Source: Lactifluus volemus (taxonomy: Eukaryota > Basidiomycota > Agaricomycetes > Russulales > Russulaceae). Taken from it: DNA of 64,000 bases. Under the pieces are notes generated by a model. It had not been told where the DNA came from. It was given only the letters and a program-made list of their open reading frames with translations, and made no database searches. The DNA lies in assembly GCA_022376515.1 (NCBI GenBank), contig WTXI01000210.1, positions 1-64,000 of the forward strand, written 5' to 3'. How positions within the stretch are numbered: position 1 is the first letter of the stretch; every line of letters starts with the position of its first letter. This document shows positions 42,635 through 54,636 of this stretch, piece after piece. The translations under genes and the position numbers were made by a program.

Positions 42635-44191
42635 ATGTCTGGTTGCTGCTCTACCATAATTTATCCTCCCCTCATCAGAAGTCTCGACCGTGACCGACGT
42701 GAGCAGTTCCAAATCATCTTGACGTCCCTCATCTGTTCACAAACTTGCAAATTCATAGGGAGCGACAGCAGTATACGTCACTCACATATCGATATCCTCA
42801 ACGACGATGTGCTTCTCAATATATTTCATCTCTATCGGTTGGCAGATCCGGACGAATATCACGACGGAATTGTGACGGTCTTCGTTTGTCACCGCCAACG
42901 TTGGTGGTACAAACTAGCACATGTTTGTCGACAATGGCGAAATATTATTCTTGAATCACCATCCCGGCTCGACCTTCATCTCTACTGCACCAATGGTTTA
43001 CCCGTAGCGGACATGCTTGCACATTCACCACCTTTACCACTCACCATCGAATATTACCCTATGGATCGTGAGATAACAGCACAAGATGAATCGGGTATAT
43101 TGCCCGCACTTTCGCACCGTGATCGCGTGCGTCACATTTACCTTTCGAAGCTCCCAAATATGGGGAAATTCGTCACGGTTATGGATGATCAATTCCCAAT
43201 TCTGGAACGCATGTACATCCATTCTCAGACCGAAGTGGTCCTTCCTGTAACGTTTCAAGCCCCCAATCTACGCCATCTCATACTGAAGCCGGCTTGCATT
43301 CCGATTGGATCACCATTACTCACAACGAGTATCGCGGGACTGGTCACTCTCGAGCTTCTTAATATCCCAGCATCGGCCTATTTCCCCCCAAGTTATATCC
43401 TTACCCGACTTTTTCTTATTCTCCAGCTGGAGAAACTGTGCATTGGATTTAAATGCCCTATTCCCAACCGCGATGTTGAAAGGCAGTCGCAACAGACCCT
43501 AGATATGATAACACTTCCCAACCTACGCTGGTTTGCGTTCACTGGCGTGAGCGCCTATTTGGAGGGCCTTGTTGCTCGGATCAGCGCCCCTTCCCTCGGT
43601 ATTCTTCATGTCTATCTTTTTACTCAGCTCTCCTTTGCTTTTCCACGCCTCTTGCAGCTCATGCAATCATCCGAGAACCTCGCATTTAGCGCTATCCAGG
43701 TAACTTTCAGTGCATCTGCAGTTTCTCTACATGCGGTCCATTGGATGTGGAACACTCCCCTGGTATTGCAGATCAGGTGCGGACATCTCGACTGGCAGGT
43801 AGCGTCTGCAGTGCAATTCTTTGGTACACTTTCGCCCGTACTTTCTGTTGTCGAGCAAGTCACATTCAGCTTCGAAGAGCACAATCAATCATCTGAATGG
43901 CACAACAATGTCGACCGAAGACAGTGGCGCGAACTTCTTAGGCCGTTCACTAACGCAAAGACCATTCATGTACAAGATGATCTCGTCAGCAAACTCTTCC
44001 GTTCCTTACCATCTGACGATGGAGAGTCACCACTGGAGCTCCTTCCGAGCCTTGAGGAGGTTGGGTATTCTGGAGAAAGCGATTCTCGGGATGCATTTAC
44101 CAGATATCTCAATGAACGACAAGTATCGGGCCATCCCGTCAGCCTGCGCTTGGTGGATCGTTCGATGTTTGATATACCTGGGGATTTGTAG
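42635..44191 (+). CDS. F-box-like protein, array copy G
   Basis: Exons 42635-42698 and 42759-44191; 498 residues. It starts MSGCCSTIIYPPLIRSLDRD. The 60-nt intron is a multiple of three with no in-frame stop; spliced reading is preferred by comparison with the family. The F-box-like segment is SHIDILNDDVLLNIFHLYRL, with loop ADPDEYHDGIVTVFVC and WWYKLAHVCRQWRNIIL. The middle combines an FAFTGVSAYLEGLVARI strand (shared with C, H and L) with LFLILQLEKLCI (closer to A and E). That suggests a mosaic. It ends DRSMFDIPGDL. Role as for the family. Confidence 0.82.
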   Translation: MSGCCSTIIYPPLIRSLDRDRREQFQIILTSLICSQTCKFIGSDSSIRHSHIDILNDDVLLNIFHLYRLADPDEYHDGIVTVFVCHRQRWWYKLAHVCRQWRNIILESPSRLDLHLYCTNGLPVADMLAHSPPLPLTIEYYPMDREITAQDESGILPALSHRDRVRHIYLSKLPNMGKFVTVMDDQFPILERMYIHSQTEVVLPVTFQAPNLRHLILKPACIPIGSPLLTTSIAGLVTLELLNIPASAYFPPSYILTRLFLILQLEKLCIGFKCPIPNRDVERQSQQTLDMITLPNLRWFAFTGVSAYLEGLVARISAPSLGILHVYLFTQLSFAFPRLLQLMQSSENLAFSAIQVTFSASAVSLHAVHWMWNTPLVLQIRCGHLDWQVASAVQFFGTLSPVLSVVEQVTFSFEEHNQSSEWHNNVDRRQWRELLRPFTNAKTIHVQDDLVSKLFRSLPSDDGESPLELLPSLEEVGYSGESDSRDAFTRYLNERQVSGHPVSLRLVDRSMFDIPGDL

Positions 44192-45500
44192 CGCGTGGAT
44201 GGTGTAGTCATGGGGCTAATCGGTGGATCGAAGTACGTCTCGACACAACTTAATCGCTACCCTTCCTCACATTCCCTAAGTATAATTTGTCTCTCCATAC
44301 ATGTTGCAATTGGCCATCGTTATTCGCATTTCGAGCACGGTGTCATTTCCTTGTGATGTATTTACGTACACTCCTACGACTGTTATGATGCTTACCACTT
44401 ATCAGGTCTTGTAATCTCGTGACGTACTGACTCTGGAGTTTTCTGCTCTTCATGCCCTTGCGCAAGCCAGTCACCCCTCTTTTCTTCATTTCTGTCGGCA
44501 TGCGTCTGCGCTAGAACTTGAAGCTGCTACGAATGTGACATGTTTACCGCAATCAGCTGACGATATAATACTCCGCCACTCGTGAACAGGTTCCACATAG
44601 CCCTGAGCTTTCTTTTGAACCAATTGGATCAGGTCCGCTACTGTCGTGAAATGATCAACTATGGTATTATTGACCTTTTCGTGTGGAAGGTTATATATAA
44701 CTAGGGTAAAAAGGGGTGAGCAACCCCGTTGGCAGTGAAGAGTCCAGCCGGCACTCATCCTACATAGCGTCCAAGTTTTCGAATCTAACGAAATATCACC
44801 GATTCGTTTTTGAGCTTGCGACTCGGAAACGTGCAGAGCTCATCGAGCAGCTCACCGAAGTCTATGGCTGAACTTAACTTATCCCCGAGCGATGCGACTG
44901 AGGGACAACTGACCACGGCTGTCCGGCGGCCAGCAACCATTTCTCAATTCTTTACTCCCCTTCCTCATCAGGAAACACGGTCCACCTAGGTAGAGGACTG
45001 GCCCCTACGTTGACCACACTTGTACTATTTGCGGCGCGGATGGCAACTCACAGAAGCATGGTTGTGGCCGCGGTTGAGGCGCGACGCAGCAAGGTGGGGT
45101 CGAAGGTGGAGAGGACAGTGATGAAACTTGGGTGTTATGATGGGGACCACGCGCAGCGGCAGAAATCGGAAAGCTACAGTCGAGCGGTTCGCTACTTCCT
45201 TGGACTCGCCAATCATACCTTTTCTCCCTCTTCATTCCTTGGTAACTATCAAAGTCGTACGTGCCAGTGATGGCATTATGCGGTGATGTATGTACTTGTA
45301 CGCTACAAGAAGTGCTACTTTATGCCTTCTTTCCGTACCTAGTACTCAGCGACATTCACGAAATTACCTTCGTAATATTCGTCTTTTATCGTTTCACTCG
45401 TCTTATGAGATGCAGTGATCTGACTGGCATGGAAGCGGGGATGAAATCGAATATATCATAACTTCGTCTTTGTCTAACACTTAGCTGTGGGGATTGCCGC
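44192..45500. pseudogene. companion module copy 8, degenerate
   Basis: 3' flank, then decayed companion pieces: the KRAELIEQLTEVYG region (about 44840-44880), FFTPLPHQET (about 44950) and the GGCGCGGATGGCAACTCACAG segment (about 45030-45070). It resembles 33400-34600 in order. No intact gene. Confidence 0.5.
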
Positions 45501-45798
45501 TAACCAGTGACGCCAGGACCATTGACGAAGACGAGCAAGAGGATCCATCCCGATGGTATAGCATACGAGAAAAATTTAGCACAAGCACACACTTTTGGCG
45601 TTTTTTATGATACGTTTTCGCGACGGGGCGTCGGTGGGCAGTTCTTGAAGTGTTTGTTAGAGATGAGGTTAGGTTGTGTGGCTCAGGACGAGGCGACGGC
45701 GACGGTAAGGAGGAAAGTGGACACCAGCGTGCTCCCACGGGCACGTGCCTCTAAACACGCAGTCCAATCACATCTACGGCTATTCCTCCTCTCTGAAA
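45500..45798 (+). promoter_or_regulatory. class 3-like upstream module of fragment N
   Basis: Near copy of the module before fragment M (TACGTTTTCGCGACGGGGCG, GTCGGTGGGCAGTTCTTGAAG). Confidence 0.4.
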
Positions 45799-46480
45799 AT
45801 GCCTGGTAGCTGCTCTACCTTGACATGTCATTAAAAGGCTCGGATGACGTGAGCTCCAAATCTTTGTGTCCCCGATCTTGTTAACCAATTTGGGAATTGG
45901 TTGGACTCAACGGCAATAGACGACACTCCCATGATGACTGAGTATCGTCTATTGCTGATAGGCACGTTATCGTTGAGGATATGGATATCTATCCATATAC
46001 TCAACGATAACGCGCTTATCAGTGTACTTCATCTCTAGTATCGGCGGCTGCAGATCCGGACGGATATGAAGATATCTATCTTTTTAATCACCTCCTTTAC
46101 TATTCCACGCCTCTTTCAGTTCATTCAATCATCAGAAAACTTCAGATGTAACGCTGTCGAGATACGTTGCATTGGAGGTGTAACACTCCCTTGCTGTTGC
46201 GAATCAAGTGCGGACATCTTGACTGGCAAGTAGCGTCTGTGGTGCAAATGTTCAGTACACTTACACCCATACTTTCAGTTGTGAAGTAAGTCAAGCACGA
46301 TCAGTCATCAGAATCGCACAATCATGTTGACTGAAGACACTGGCTTGAACTTCTTAGGCCGTTCACCAACGGGAAGGTTATTCGTACCAGTGTGCAGATA
46401 ATCTCGTTGGATACTCCGGAGGGCGCAATTTTCGGGGCCCATTTACTGCATTTCTTACGTACTCGTGAGTTCTGATCGAA
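45799..46480 (+). pseudogene. F-box-like gene fragment N
   Basis: Sister of fragment M, about 10.9 kb away. The first exon keeps its ATG but meets a stop within about 12 codons. The same inverted duplication follows at 45957-46020. Some middle sequence lost from M is present here (TTCATTCAATCATCAGAAAAC), while the 155-base segment seen in M is absent. Tail: LNFLGRSPTGRLF in broken frame. Confidence 0.75.
45957..46020. repeat. hairpin-forming inverted duplication in fragment N
   Basis: Same structure and almost the same sequence as 35075-35138, so it formed before the block duplication. Confidence 0.8.
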
Positions 46481-47640
46481 GTACATCTCTATTCATATCT
46501 CACTCCAAGTCTCCTCTTTCCCCACACTCCTTCAATTTGTGACTGCACAATTCATGCATGCATCTACACTTTCATGTTTTCTACCTAGTAAGTTGCAATC
46601 TCGTGACATGCTGACTAAGACATTCTGCGTCTCTGCATCTCCAGTACGCTTCATCCCGTTTAGTGCCCTAGTCAGTCACTTCTTTCATTTTTTGTCGACA
46701 TTCGTCCGCACTGGACTTGAAGCTGCTACGGATGTGACGTCTTCGCTGCGATTATCTGACGATACCCACCACCCTCATGGATAGGTCTTTTTTTTCAACC
46801 AGCCCAGATCAACCAGATCCGGCGAAGCTCCCCACACCGACGGCTATGGTTCAGATTTCTATTTGTGTGGATCATCAACTCGAAGATGTTTTGTCGGGTG
46901 GAAGATTATACATAACGAGGGTGAGAAAACTCGTTGTGCTACTGAAAAGTCCAGGTTGACGCGATCATCCTACATAGCATCCAAGTTGTCCAAGTCAACG
47001 AAACGACGAAAACGCGCAGAGCTCATCGAGCATCTCGCTAATTTCCATGACGAAACTGCCGAACCTTTCCTGAACGATGCGATACCACAACTATTCATGG
47101 CGAGCCCATCTCTCAAAATTACCCCCCCTTCCTGGGCTTTGCAATAAAGAACATGATGCCGCGCCGCTGCCAGGCAGCCCCGGAGCCCGGACCTGCGAGT
47201 GCGCGGCTAGTTCAGCTCGTTCCGGCTGCGGCAACACCTGTCATTACCTTGCCTCAAGCTTTCCGGTACACCGGCATATTCATGAGCTACCCGGATCTCC
47301 ACTCCTCCGATTCGAACAGAAATGCCACATTGTCGTCCCCGGGAATTCAAGCAAGATGTGCTTCAGGCTGCGGCGATCAGTAAACTGTCACTGGACTGAA
47401 GAAAGGTCAGGTTCTGTGTCTTGTAGATCCTCTTTTGCGAACGCTCATCTGATTATAGATATGTATGCTTGACTCGTTTAGAGTTCGAGGAGGTACATCC
47501 TCCGCTCAAAGCCAAAGGTCGTCTATTATGCCACATTCGCAAAGAAGTGTATCTTCAAGGCAAAGGTACGCAGGCTTCAGATAATATCGACTATGTGGGA
47601 CTCGGATTTTTGTCTTTTCTTTGAACCCAGATTTATATAA
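46481..47640 (+). pseudogene. companion module copy 9
   Basis: Near copy of 35741-36840. DHQLEDVLSGGRLYITR, the same GTGAGA to CATAG intron-like gap, RRKRAELIEHLANFHD, then EACECAASSARSGCGNTC-type sequence (about 47200-47245) that is missing from copy 6. No complete frame. Confidence 0.5.
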
Positions 47641-48282
47641 CGAGGATATGTATGGCATGGAAGGACGTGACGTTTGGGTGTGATGTGTGCACAGCGGTAG
47701 AAATTGACAAGGCCTTGACGATTGCGTGATTTGTTGCTTCATTGGACTCTCCAAGTATAATTTTTCTTCCTTCCGTTGACTCCGCCATGTGTGGTGCCTG
47801 AGAGTATAAACTCGAACCTTCTATGTTGGTTCTACGGTTCAACCATCGTCTTCATGGCTTCAAGTTAGGAAGAACCGGTCACGATAATAAATTCTACTAG
47901 CAACGCCAATTTGCGTACAATACTGGTCTCACGGGCGTGGGAGTAAGGATGAACATCGAATATATCATGATTTTTTCGTTGTCACGGTCTGGTACTTAGC
48001 TGTAACGACTTGCCGTTACCACGTGACTGCTTGCCACGTTCAACAATCGTCAACAATAATGCGCAGTACGATGGCCATATTCTCATTGTTGTCCGTCCAA
48101 CCACGGGTCCATTACGGCGCAGCCCTGAGAGTGAGGCAGCGTCCCATTTGGATATAGGACAGCGCCCACCTTGACCAAGGACAGTGCCACCGCCACGGGA
48201 ATGAGGCATCGGTCGTCCAAGAGGCCGACACACTGCCGTACGCTCTTCAATCACATCCACGTCGTTACTCACCTGCCTGAAA
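47640..48282 (+). promoter_or_regulatory. class 2 upstream module of gene H
   Basis: Near copy of the gene F module: GAGAGTATAAACTCGAACC (TATAAA at about 47803-47808), CAACCACGGGTCC and AGCGCCCACCTTGACCAAGG. Confidence 0.5.
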
Positions 48283-49860
48283 ATGCCTGGTGGCTGCTCT
48301 ACCATAATTTGTCCTCCCCTCATTAGAAGGCTTGGCCGACGTACGCAGTTCTAAATCATGACCTTTGTGCCCCTGATCTGCTCACAAATTTGCGAATTAA
48401 TAGGGCCCAACAGCAATAGACGACACTCACCTATCGATATCCTCAATGATGACGTGCTTCTCGATATATTTCATCTTTATCGGCTGGCAGATCCGGAAGA
48501 ATATGAAGATGAGAATGGCATGTTGAACCTTACATGGGAGCGTCAACGTTGGTGGCACGAACTGGCACATGTTTGTCGACAATGGCGAAATCTTATTCTT
48601 GAATCACCATCCCGGCTCAACCTTCATCTGTTCTGCACCAATGGTGTGCCTGTAGCAAACATGCTTGCACATTCGCCACCTCTACCACTCACCGTCTATT
48701 ATCACACTGATCGGGAGATAACAGCAGAAGATGAATCGGGTATATTGCTCGCACTTTCGCACCGTGATCGCGTGCATCACATTGACCTTTGGGAACTCCC
48801 AGATCATGATGTGAGGAAGTTCGTCGCGGTTATGGATGATCAATTCCCAAATCTGGAACGCATGTATATCCAATCTTGGACCGAATTTGTCCTTCCTGTA
48901 ACGTTTCAAGCCCCCAATCTACGCCATATCAAACTGTGGCCGGCTTCCCTTCCAATCGGATCTCCCTTTCTCACAACTAGTACTGCTGGACTCGTCACTC
49001 TGACGCTTCACGATATCCCAACATCTGCCTATTTCCCTCCAAGTTATCTACTCACTCGGCTTTCGCTTATGGCCCAGCTGAAGAGGCTGTCCATTGGATT
49101 TAGATCACCTATCCCCAACGGTGATGTTGAAAGCCAGTTGCACCAGACCCCGGATATGACCACACTTTCTAACTTACGCTGGTTTGCGTTCACCGGCGTG
49201 AGCAGCTATTTGGAGGGCCTTGTCTCTCGGATCAGCGCCCCTTCCCTCAGCATCCTTCAAGTCTACCTTTTTAATCAGCTCCCCATTACGGTTCCACACC
49301 TCAGCCAGTTCATGCAATCATCCGAGAACCTCAAATTTAGCTCTGTCCAAGTAACGTTCAGTGGAATCGGTGCACTTTCCGTTTCTTTACATGCGGTCCC
49401 TTGGAAGTGGGACGGTCCTTTGATGTTGGAGATCAGGTGCGGACACCTCGACTCGCAGGTTGCGTCTGCGGCCCAATTCTTTGGCACACTTTCACCTGTA
49501 CTTTCTGTTGTGGAGCAAGTTGCATTTAGCTACGACGAGCACTATCATCCATCAGTACGGCACAATAATGTCGACCGAAGTGAGTGGCGCGAACTTCTTA
49601 GGCCGTTCACCAACGCGAAGACCATTTATGTACAAGATGATCTTGTCGGCAAAATCTTCCGTTCCTTACAATCTGACGATGGAGAGCCACCACTGGAGCT
49701 CCTTCCTAACCTCGAGGAGGTTGGATATCCTGGAGGATGCGGCGATGCTTGTGACGCAGTTACCACATTTCTCAATGAACAACAGATAGCAGGCCATGCC
49801 GTCAGCCTGCGCTTGGTGGATCGTTCGATTTTCGATAGGATTGAGGATATGTGGGTGTGA
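48283..49860 (+). CDS. F-box-like protein, array copy H
   Basis: Exons 48283-48340 and 48404-49860; 504 residues. It starts MPGGCSTIICPPLIRRLGR; the donor is GTACGC. The retained 63-nt intron would hit a stop, so splicing is required. The F-box-like segment is SPIDILNDDVLLDIFHLYRL, with loop ADPEEYEDENGMLNLTW and WWHELAHVCRQWRNLIL. The body includes FAFTGVSSYLEGLVSRI and a small insertion (GIGAL) before the SVSLHAVPWKW strand. The end reads SIFDRIEDMWV, a C-terminus shared with pseudogene K. Role as for the family. Confidence 0.82.
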
Positions 49861-51760
49861 GCGCTGCAGAAATGGAGCGAAGTACGTCTCGACACAACTA
49901 CCTATATCTTACTTGCGCTCACACTCCCGCCTACTCTCCTGTTCATAAAGATTGCAGATGCTAGTCATTGAACAAAGCGGCCCAACTAGCTTATCCTAGT
50001 CAATATATATTTTGATGACTATCATGTACCCTTCCTCACATTCTCCAAGTGTAATTTGTCTCTGCATATATGTTGGTCATCATTATTTGCGTTTCGAGCA
50101 CGGTGTCATTTCAAGTTCCTTGCGACGTATTTACGTACACTCCACGACTGTTTATGCCTACCACTTATCAAGCTATATATCGAAGTCTTGCAATCTCGTG
50201 ACGTACTGACTAAGACATCTGGAGTCTTCTGTTCTTCATATTCTTGCGCAAGCCAGTCACCTCTCTTTTATTCATTTTTGTTGGCATTCGTCTGCGCTGG
50301 AACTTGAAGCTGTTACGAATGTGACGTGTTCAAGTTTGCTGCAATCAGCTGACGATACTACTCTGCAGTCTCTGCCACCCTGAGCCTGAACATTCTTTTA
50401 AAATGGATTAATTCACGTCCGCTACTGTCGTGGATGATCAGCTTGAGGGTATTTTTACCCTTGTTGTGTGGAAGGCTATATATAAAAGGGGTGAGCAACC
50501 TCATTTGCTAGTGAAATATCCATTCGTCGCGATCATCCTACATAGCGTCCGAGTTTTCGAATCCAACGAAACATTACCCATTCGTTCTTAAGTTGGTGGC
50601 TCGAGAAACGTGCAGAGCACATAGATCAGCTCACGATAATTGCTGAACTTTCCCCGAACGATGTGTCCCATCTGAAGCCGCTGCGACGCACAACCGACCA
50701 CGGAAATCGGGCAACAAGGGACTGTTCTCAAAAACTTACCCCCCTCCTTTGCGTCGCAATAAAGAATGCTGTCACAAAGTCGCTTACTCGATGACATCCG
50801 CCTATCCTGTGAATGCCACAAGCGTCCCGCGAAGCCTGCGAGTGCGTGGCTAGTTCAGCTCGTTCCAACCACCTCAACACGTCTCCTTTCTTCAAATTGA
50901 ACCTGCCCCGACATGCCGGCATATACATGGACTTCCCGAACCTCTACCCCTCAAATTCGAACGGAACGGCCGCCGGCTGAGGCCCGGGGATGCAGAATGG
51001 CGAGGATAGCAGCGAACAGTAAGATGTCACCGGGCCGGGCTGAAGAAGAAACCGCAATCAAGCGCATCGTCAAGGTGGAGGTAGCAGGTGATATCGACGA
51101 TACTGGGACCGGCACGCGTACGTATGGTAGCTTCATCTCATGCAATAGCGACAGCTCATTAGGCTTGGCATCTTGCACGTCATCCTTGTGAATTACCAAC
51201 GACGGTGCATCTAGAAGCTGAGCCCAGCAACAGCCTATTTCGACCACACTTGTATTTGCGGCGCGGGTGGCAACTCACAGAAGCATGGTTGTGGCCGAAG
51301 TTGGGGCGCGACGCAGCAATGTGGGGTCGACGGTGGCGAGGACAGTGATGAAACTTGGGTGTTATGATGGGGACCACGCGCAGCGGCAGAAATCGGAAAA
51401 CTTGAAGTGGCAGTCGAGCGGCTCCGCTCAAGGGTTCGCTGCTTCCTTAGACTCGCCAATCATACCCTTTCTCCCTGTTCATTCCTTGGTGACTATAAAA
51501 GTCATCCTTACGTCGTGTTTGAGACGTGATGTGACGTATGCAATTGTACGCTAGCACAAGAAGTGCTACTGTATGCCTTCTTTCGTACCTGGTACTCAGC
51601 GACACCGCTGTAAATGTCGGGTATAAATCTTCCTTCCATGGAACGAAGTTTCCTTGGTAATATTCGTATTTCGTCGTTTCATCTATGAGGATGAAAATCG
51701 AATATTTCATGATTTATGAGGATTGCCGCTAACCCAGTGACCGCTGGGAACATTCGAAGA
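49861..51760. pseudogene. companion module copy 10, degenerate
   Basis: 3' flank of H, then broken companion pieces: WLEKRAEHIDQLTIIAELSPNDVSHL-type reading (about 50600-50670), REACECVASSARS (about 50835), LYPSNSNGTAAG (about 50945) and the GGCAACTCACAGAAGCATGG segment (about 51270). It is nearly duplicated at 59225-61130. No full frame. Confidence 0.5.
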
Positions 51761-52102
51761 TCATCAATGAGCAGGAAGGGCGGGTATCCATACGGCATGA
51801 AAGAAACGTCTCGCACAATCACACTCATTGTGATACGTGTTCGCGACAGAGCCACATCGATGAGCGGTTCTTGACGTGTTTGTAGGTGGTGAGGTCCGGT
51901 ATTTCCAGTGGCCTGCCACATCCGCGCTGTACGCATGTGCGTATGAACGTGGATGAGGGGTCGGCAGGGATAGTGGACACGAGCGTCCCATTTTGGATAT
52001 GGCTCAGCGCCCACAGACCAGGCACACTGCTTGGTGGCATCCGTCGGTTGTCCTTGAGGCCTCTCGACGCGACATCTAACGTTTTTACTCACCTCTCTGA
52101 AA
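51760..52102 (+). promoter_or_regulatory. class 3 upstream module of copy I
   Basis: Shares ATCATCAATGAGCAGGAAGG, TATCCATACGGCATGAAAG, GATACGTGTTCGCGACAG and GTAGGTGGTGAGGTCCGG with 57290-57662 and 61150-61546. No TATA box was obvious. Confidence 0.45.
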
Positions 52103-53663
52103 ATGCCTGGTTGTTACTCTGCCATAATCTATTCTCTCATTAGAAGAATCGACAGACGCGAGCCTGAGCCAAGTCGTGAGTTTCAAATCTTTGTGTCTTT
52201 GATCTGTCCACAAACTTATGAGTTAATAGGGTTCAACAGCTCTGGCAATAGACGACACTCACCTATCCAAATCCTCAACGATGACGTGCTTCTCAACATA
52301 TTTCATCTCTATCGGCTGGCAGATGAATATGACGACGGAATTGCGACAGTCTTTGTTTGGCACCGCCAAAGTTGGTGGTACAAACTGGCACATGTTTGTC
52401 GACTGTGGCGAAATATTATTCTTGAATCACCAGCTGGGCTCGACCTTCATCTCTACTGCACCAATGGCGTGCCTGTAGCGAAAATGTTGGCACATTCACC
52501 ACCTCTACCACTCACCATCTATTATCATGGTCAGAAGATAACAACAGAAGATGAATCGGGTATATTGCTCGCACTTTCGCACCGTGATCGCGTGCGTCAC
52601 ATTCACTTTTCGATGCTCCCAAATGTCGGGAAGTTTGTCGCGGTTATGGATGATCAATTCCCCGTTCTGGAACGCATGCATATACATTCTCCGATCGAAG
52701 TGGACCTCCCTGAATCGTTTCAAGCCCCAAATCTACGCCATTCAGACTGTGGGCGACCTGCATTCCCGGGCCAATTGAACATCCCTTGCTCACAACGAGT
52801 ACCGCCAGACTCGTCACTCTTGAGCTTCACGATATCCCAACATCTGCCCATTCCCCTTCAACTTATCTACTTAGCCGGCTTTCGCTCATGGTCCACCTGA
52901 AGAGGCTATCCATTGGATTTAGATCACCTATCCCCAACCGTGATGTTGAAAGCCAGTTGCACCAGACCCCGGATATGACCACACTTTCTAACCTACGCTG
53001 GTTTGCGTTCACTGGCGTGAGCTCCTATTTGGAGGGCCTAGTTTCTCGTATGCGCGCCCCTTCCCTCAGAATCCTTCGTGTCTACCTTTTTAATCAGCGC
53101 TCCTTTACTGTTCCACGCCTCCTGCAGTTCATGAAAACCTCCGAAAATCTCACAATTACCGCAGCCCAAGTAACGTTCGGTATGCGTGCCGTTTCCTTAC
53201 ATGCGGTCCCTTGGAAGTGGGACGACGCTCCCTTGGAATTGGAGGTCAGGTGCAGACCTCCCGACTGGCAGGTTTCGTCTCGAGCTGCGGTGCAATCTTT
53301 CGTACATTTTCACCCGTACTTTCTGTTGTCGAGAAAGTCTCATTCAGCCACCATCAATCATCAGAATGGCTCGACAATATCGACCAAAGTCAGTGGCTCG
53401 AATTTCTTAGGCCGTTCACCAACGTGAAGACTATTCATGTACAAGAACAAGATGATCTCGTCGGGAAACTCTTCGGTTCCTTACCATCTCACGATGGAGA
53501 GGCACCACTGGAGCTCCTTCCGAACCTTGAGGAGGTTAGATATTTTGGAGGGCTCGATGCTCTGGACGCACTTAATGCGTTCGTCGATGCACGATGCGTA
53601 GCGGGGCATCCCGTGAACCTGCGCATGGTAGATTATTCAGTGTTCCTCGAAGACTCGGGATAA
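52103..53663 (+). pseudogene. F-box-like gene, array copy I, two single-base frameshifts
   Basis: Close relative of copy L. MPGCYSAIIYSLIRRI, SPIQILNDDVLLNIFHLYRL and WWYKLAHVCRLWRNIIL are intact. At about 52740 one base is missing relative to L (GCCATTCAG against GCCACTTCAG), shifting the frame inside the FQAPNLRH strand. At about 53296 a second base is missing (CAATCTTTCG against CAATTCTTTCG). Between and after these breaks the sequence reads well (FAFTGVSSYLEGLVSRM; EFLRPFTNVKTIHVQ). Two point indels in an otherwise good gene suggest recent loss, or assembly errors. Confidence 0.8.
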
Positions 53664-54636
53664 GCCATTGCTTGTGAGCGCTGCAGCGACGGCGTTAATA
53701 GGTGGTAGAACACAGTGCGTCTCAGTATACATGACCACATCTCACTAGCGCTCACTCTCATACCAGTTGCCTAGTTCATGGCGACCACATAATTAAATCG
53801 CAGCGTTAAAGCAGATAGTTATCACAGCCCTCAGTTTAGGGTTATGTTTGTTTCGTGTTCACGCACTGTTCCTTTGACTGTCCAACTAGAACTTGGGGTT
53901 AGATAGCATTTCCCTGTGATGTATGTACATGTGTACTACAAAATTCCTTTTCCTCCTTCCCTTTGACAGAACCAACATCTATCGTTCAGTGGTACGGCCT
54001 TCGTTATCAACTAGATCACGTGATGTGCCGACTTTAGCGCTATTCCTAGCATATTCACCGCCCTCCTCCGCTTGCGTTCGTGGGTGCGTCTGCCACATGG
54101 GAGTACGGAACGATGGCTGAAAAAAGATCGCATTGATACGTGCGACCTCTCTCGGGCCGATGTTACCCACTTGGGGGTGTCCCACTGCGTGAGATGATCC
54201 TGCAAGAATCAGAGTCAATTACCACGTGTAACGGTGGTTTCGCTGGTTATCATTTGGAGAACAAACAACGCACGCTGTAAAATGTCCATCTAGCAGAGCT
54301 GTAGAACGTCCCATATTCGTTGCGCTTTTGTGCGGTATGTGCCAGTGTTCGGCGTGACGTTGCGTTGGTGGCCCAGTGTTGACCTGTCTGCGCTGTATCC
54401 GCACGCATATTATATAAATGTATGTGTGCGTGAAAGTGTGAAAAGGTGGTTCATAATGAGGTGACGACGGCGGCGATGGTGATGACGAGGAAGGTGTTCA
54501 ACCTGGATATAGGTCAGCGCCCTCCTTGGCCAAGGACGCCGCCGCCGCCACAGGAATGAGTCATCGGTTATCCACGAAGGCCTACACTGCTGTACACTAT
54601 TCAATCGCATCCACATCTTTACTCGCCTCCCTGAAA
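53664..54636 (+). promoter_or_regulatory. 3' flank of I and class 1 upstream module of copy J
   Basis: 53664-54040 is 3'-flank sequence also found after copy L (GACAGAACCAACATCTATCG). From about 54040 it is a class 1 module with GCGTTCGTGGGTGCG, GTGTTCGGCGTGACGTTGCG, a TATA box (54411-54418) and AGGTGACGACGGCGGCGATGG. Confidence 0.5.
54411..54418 (+). promoter_or_regulatory. TATA box of pseudogene J
   Basis: TATATAAA in GCATATTATATAAATGTATG, 219 bases before the first ATG. Confidence 0.5.
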
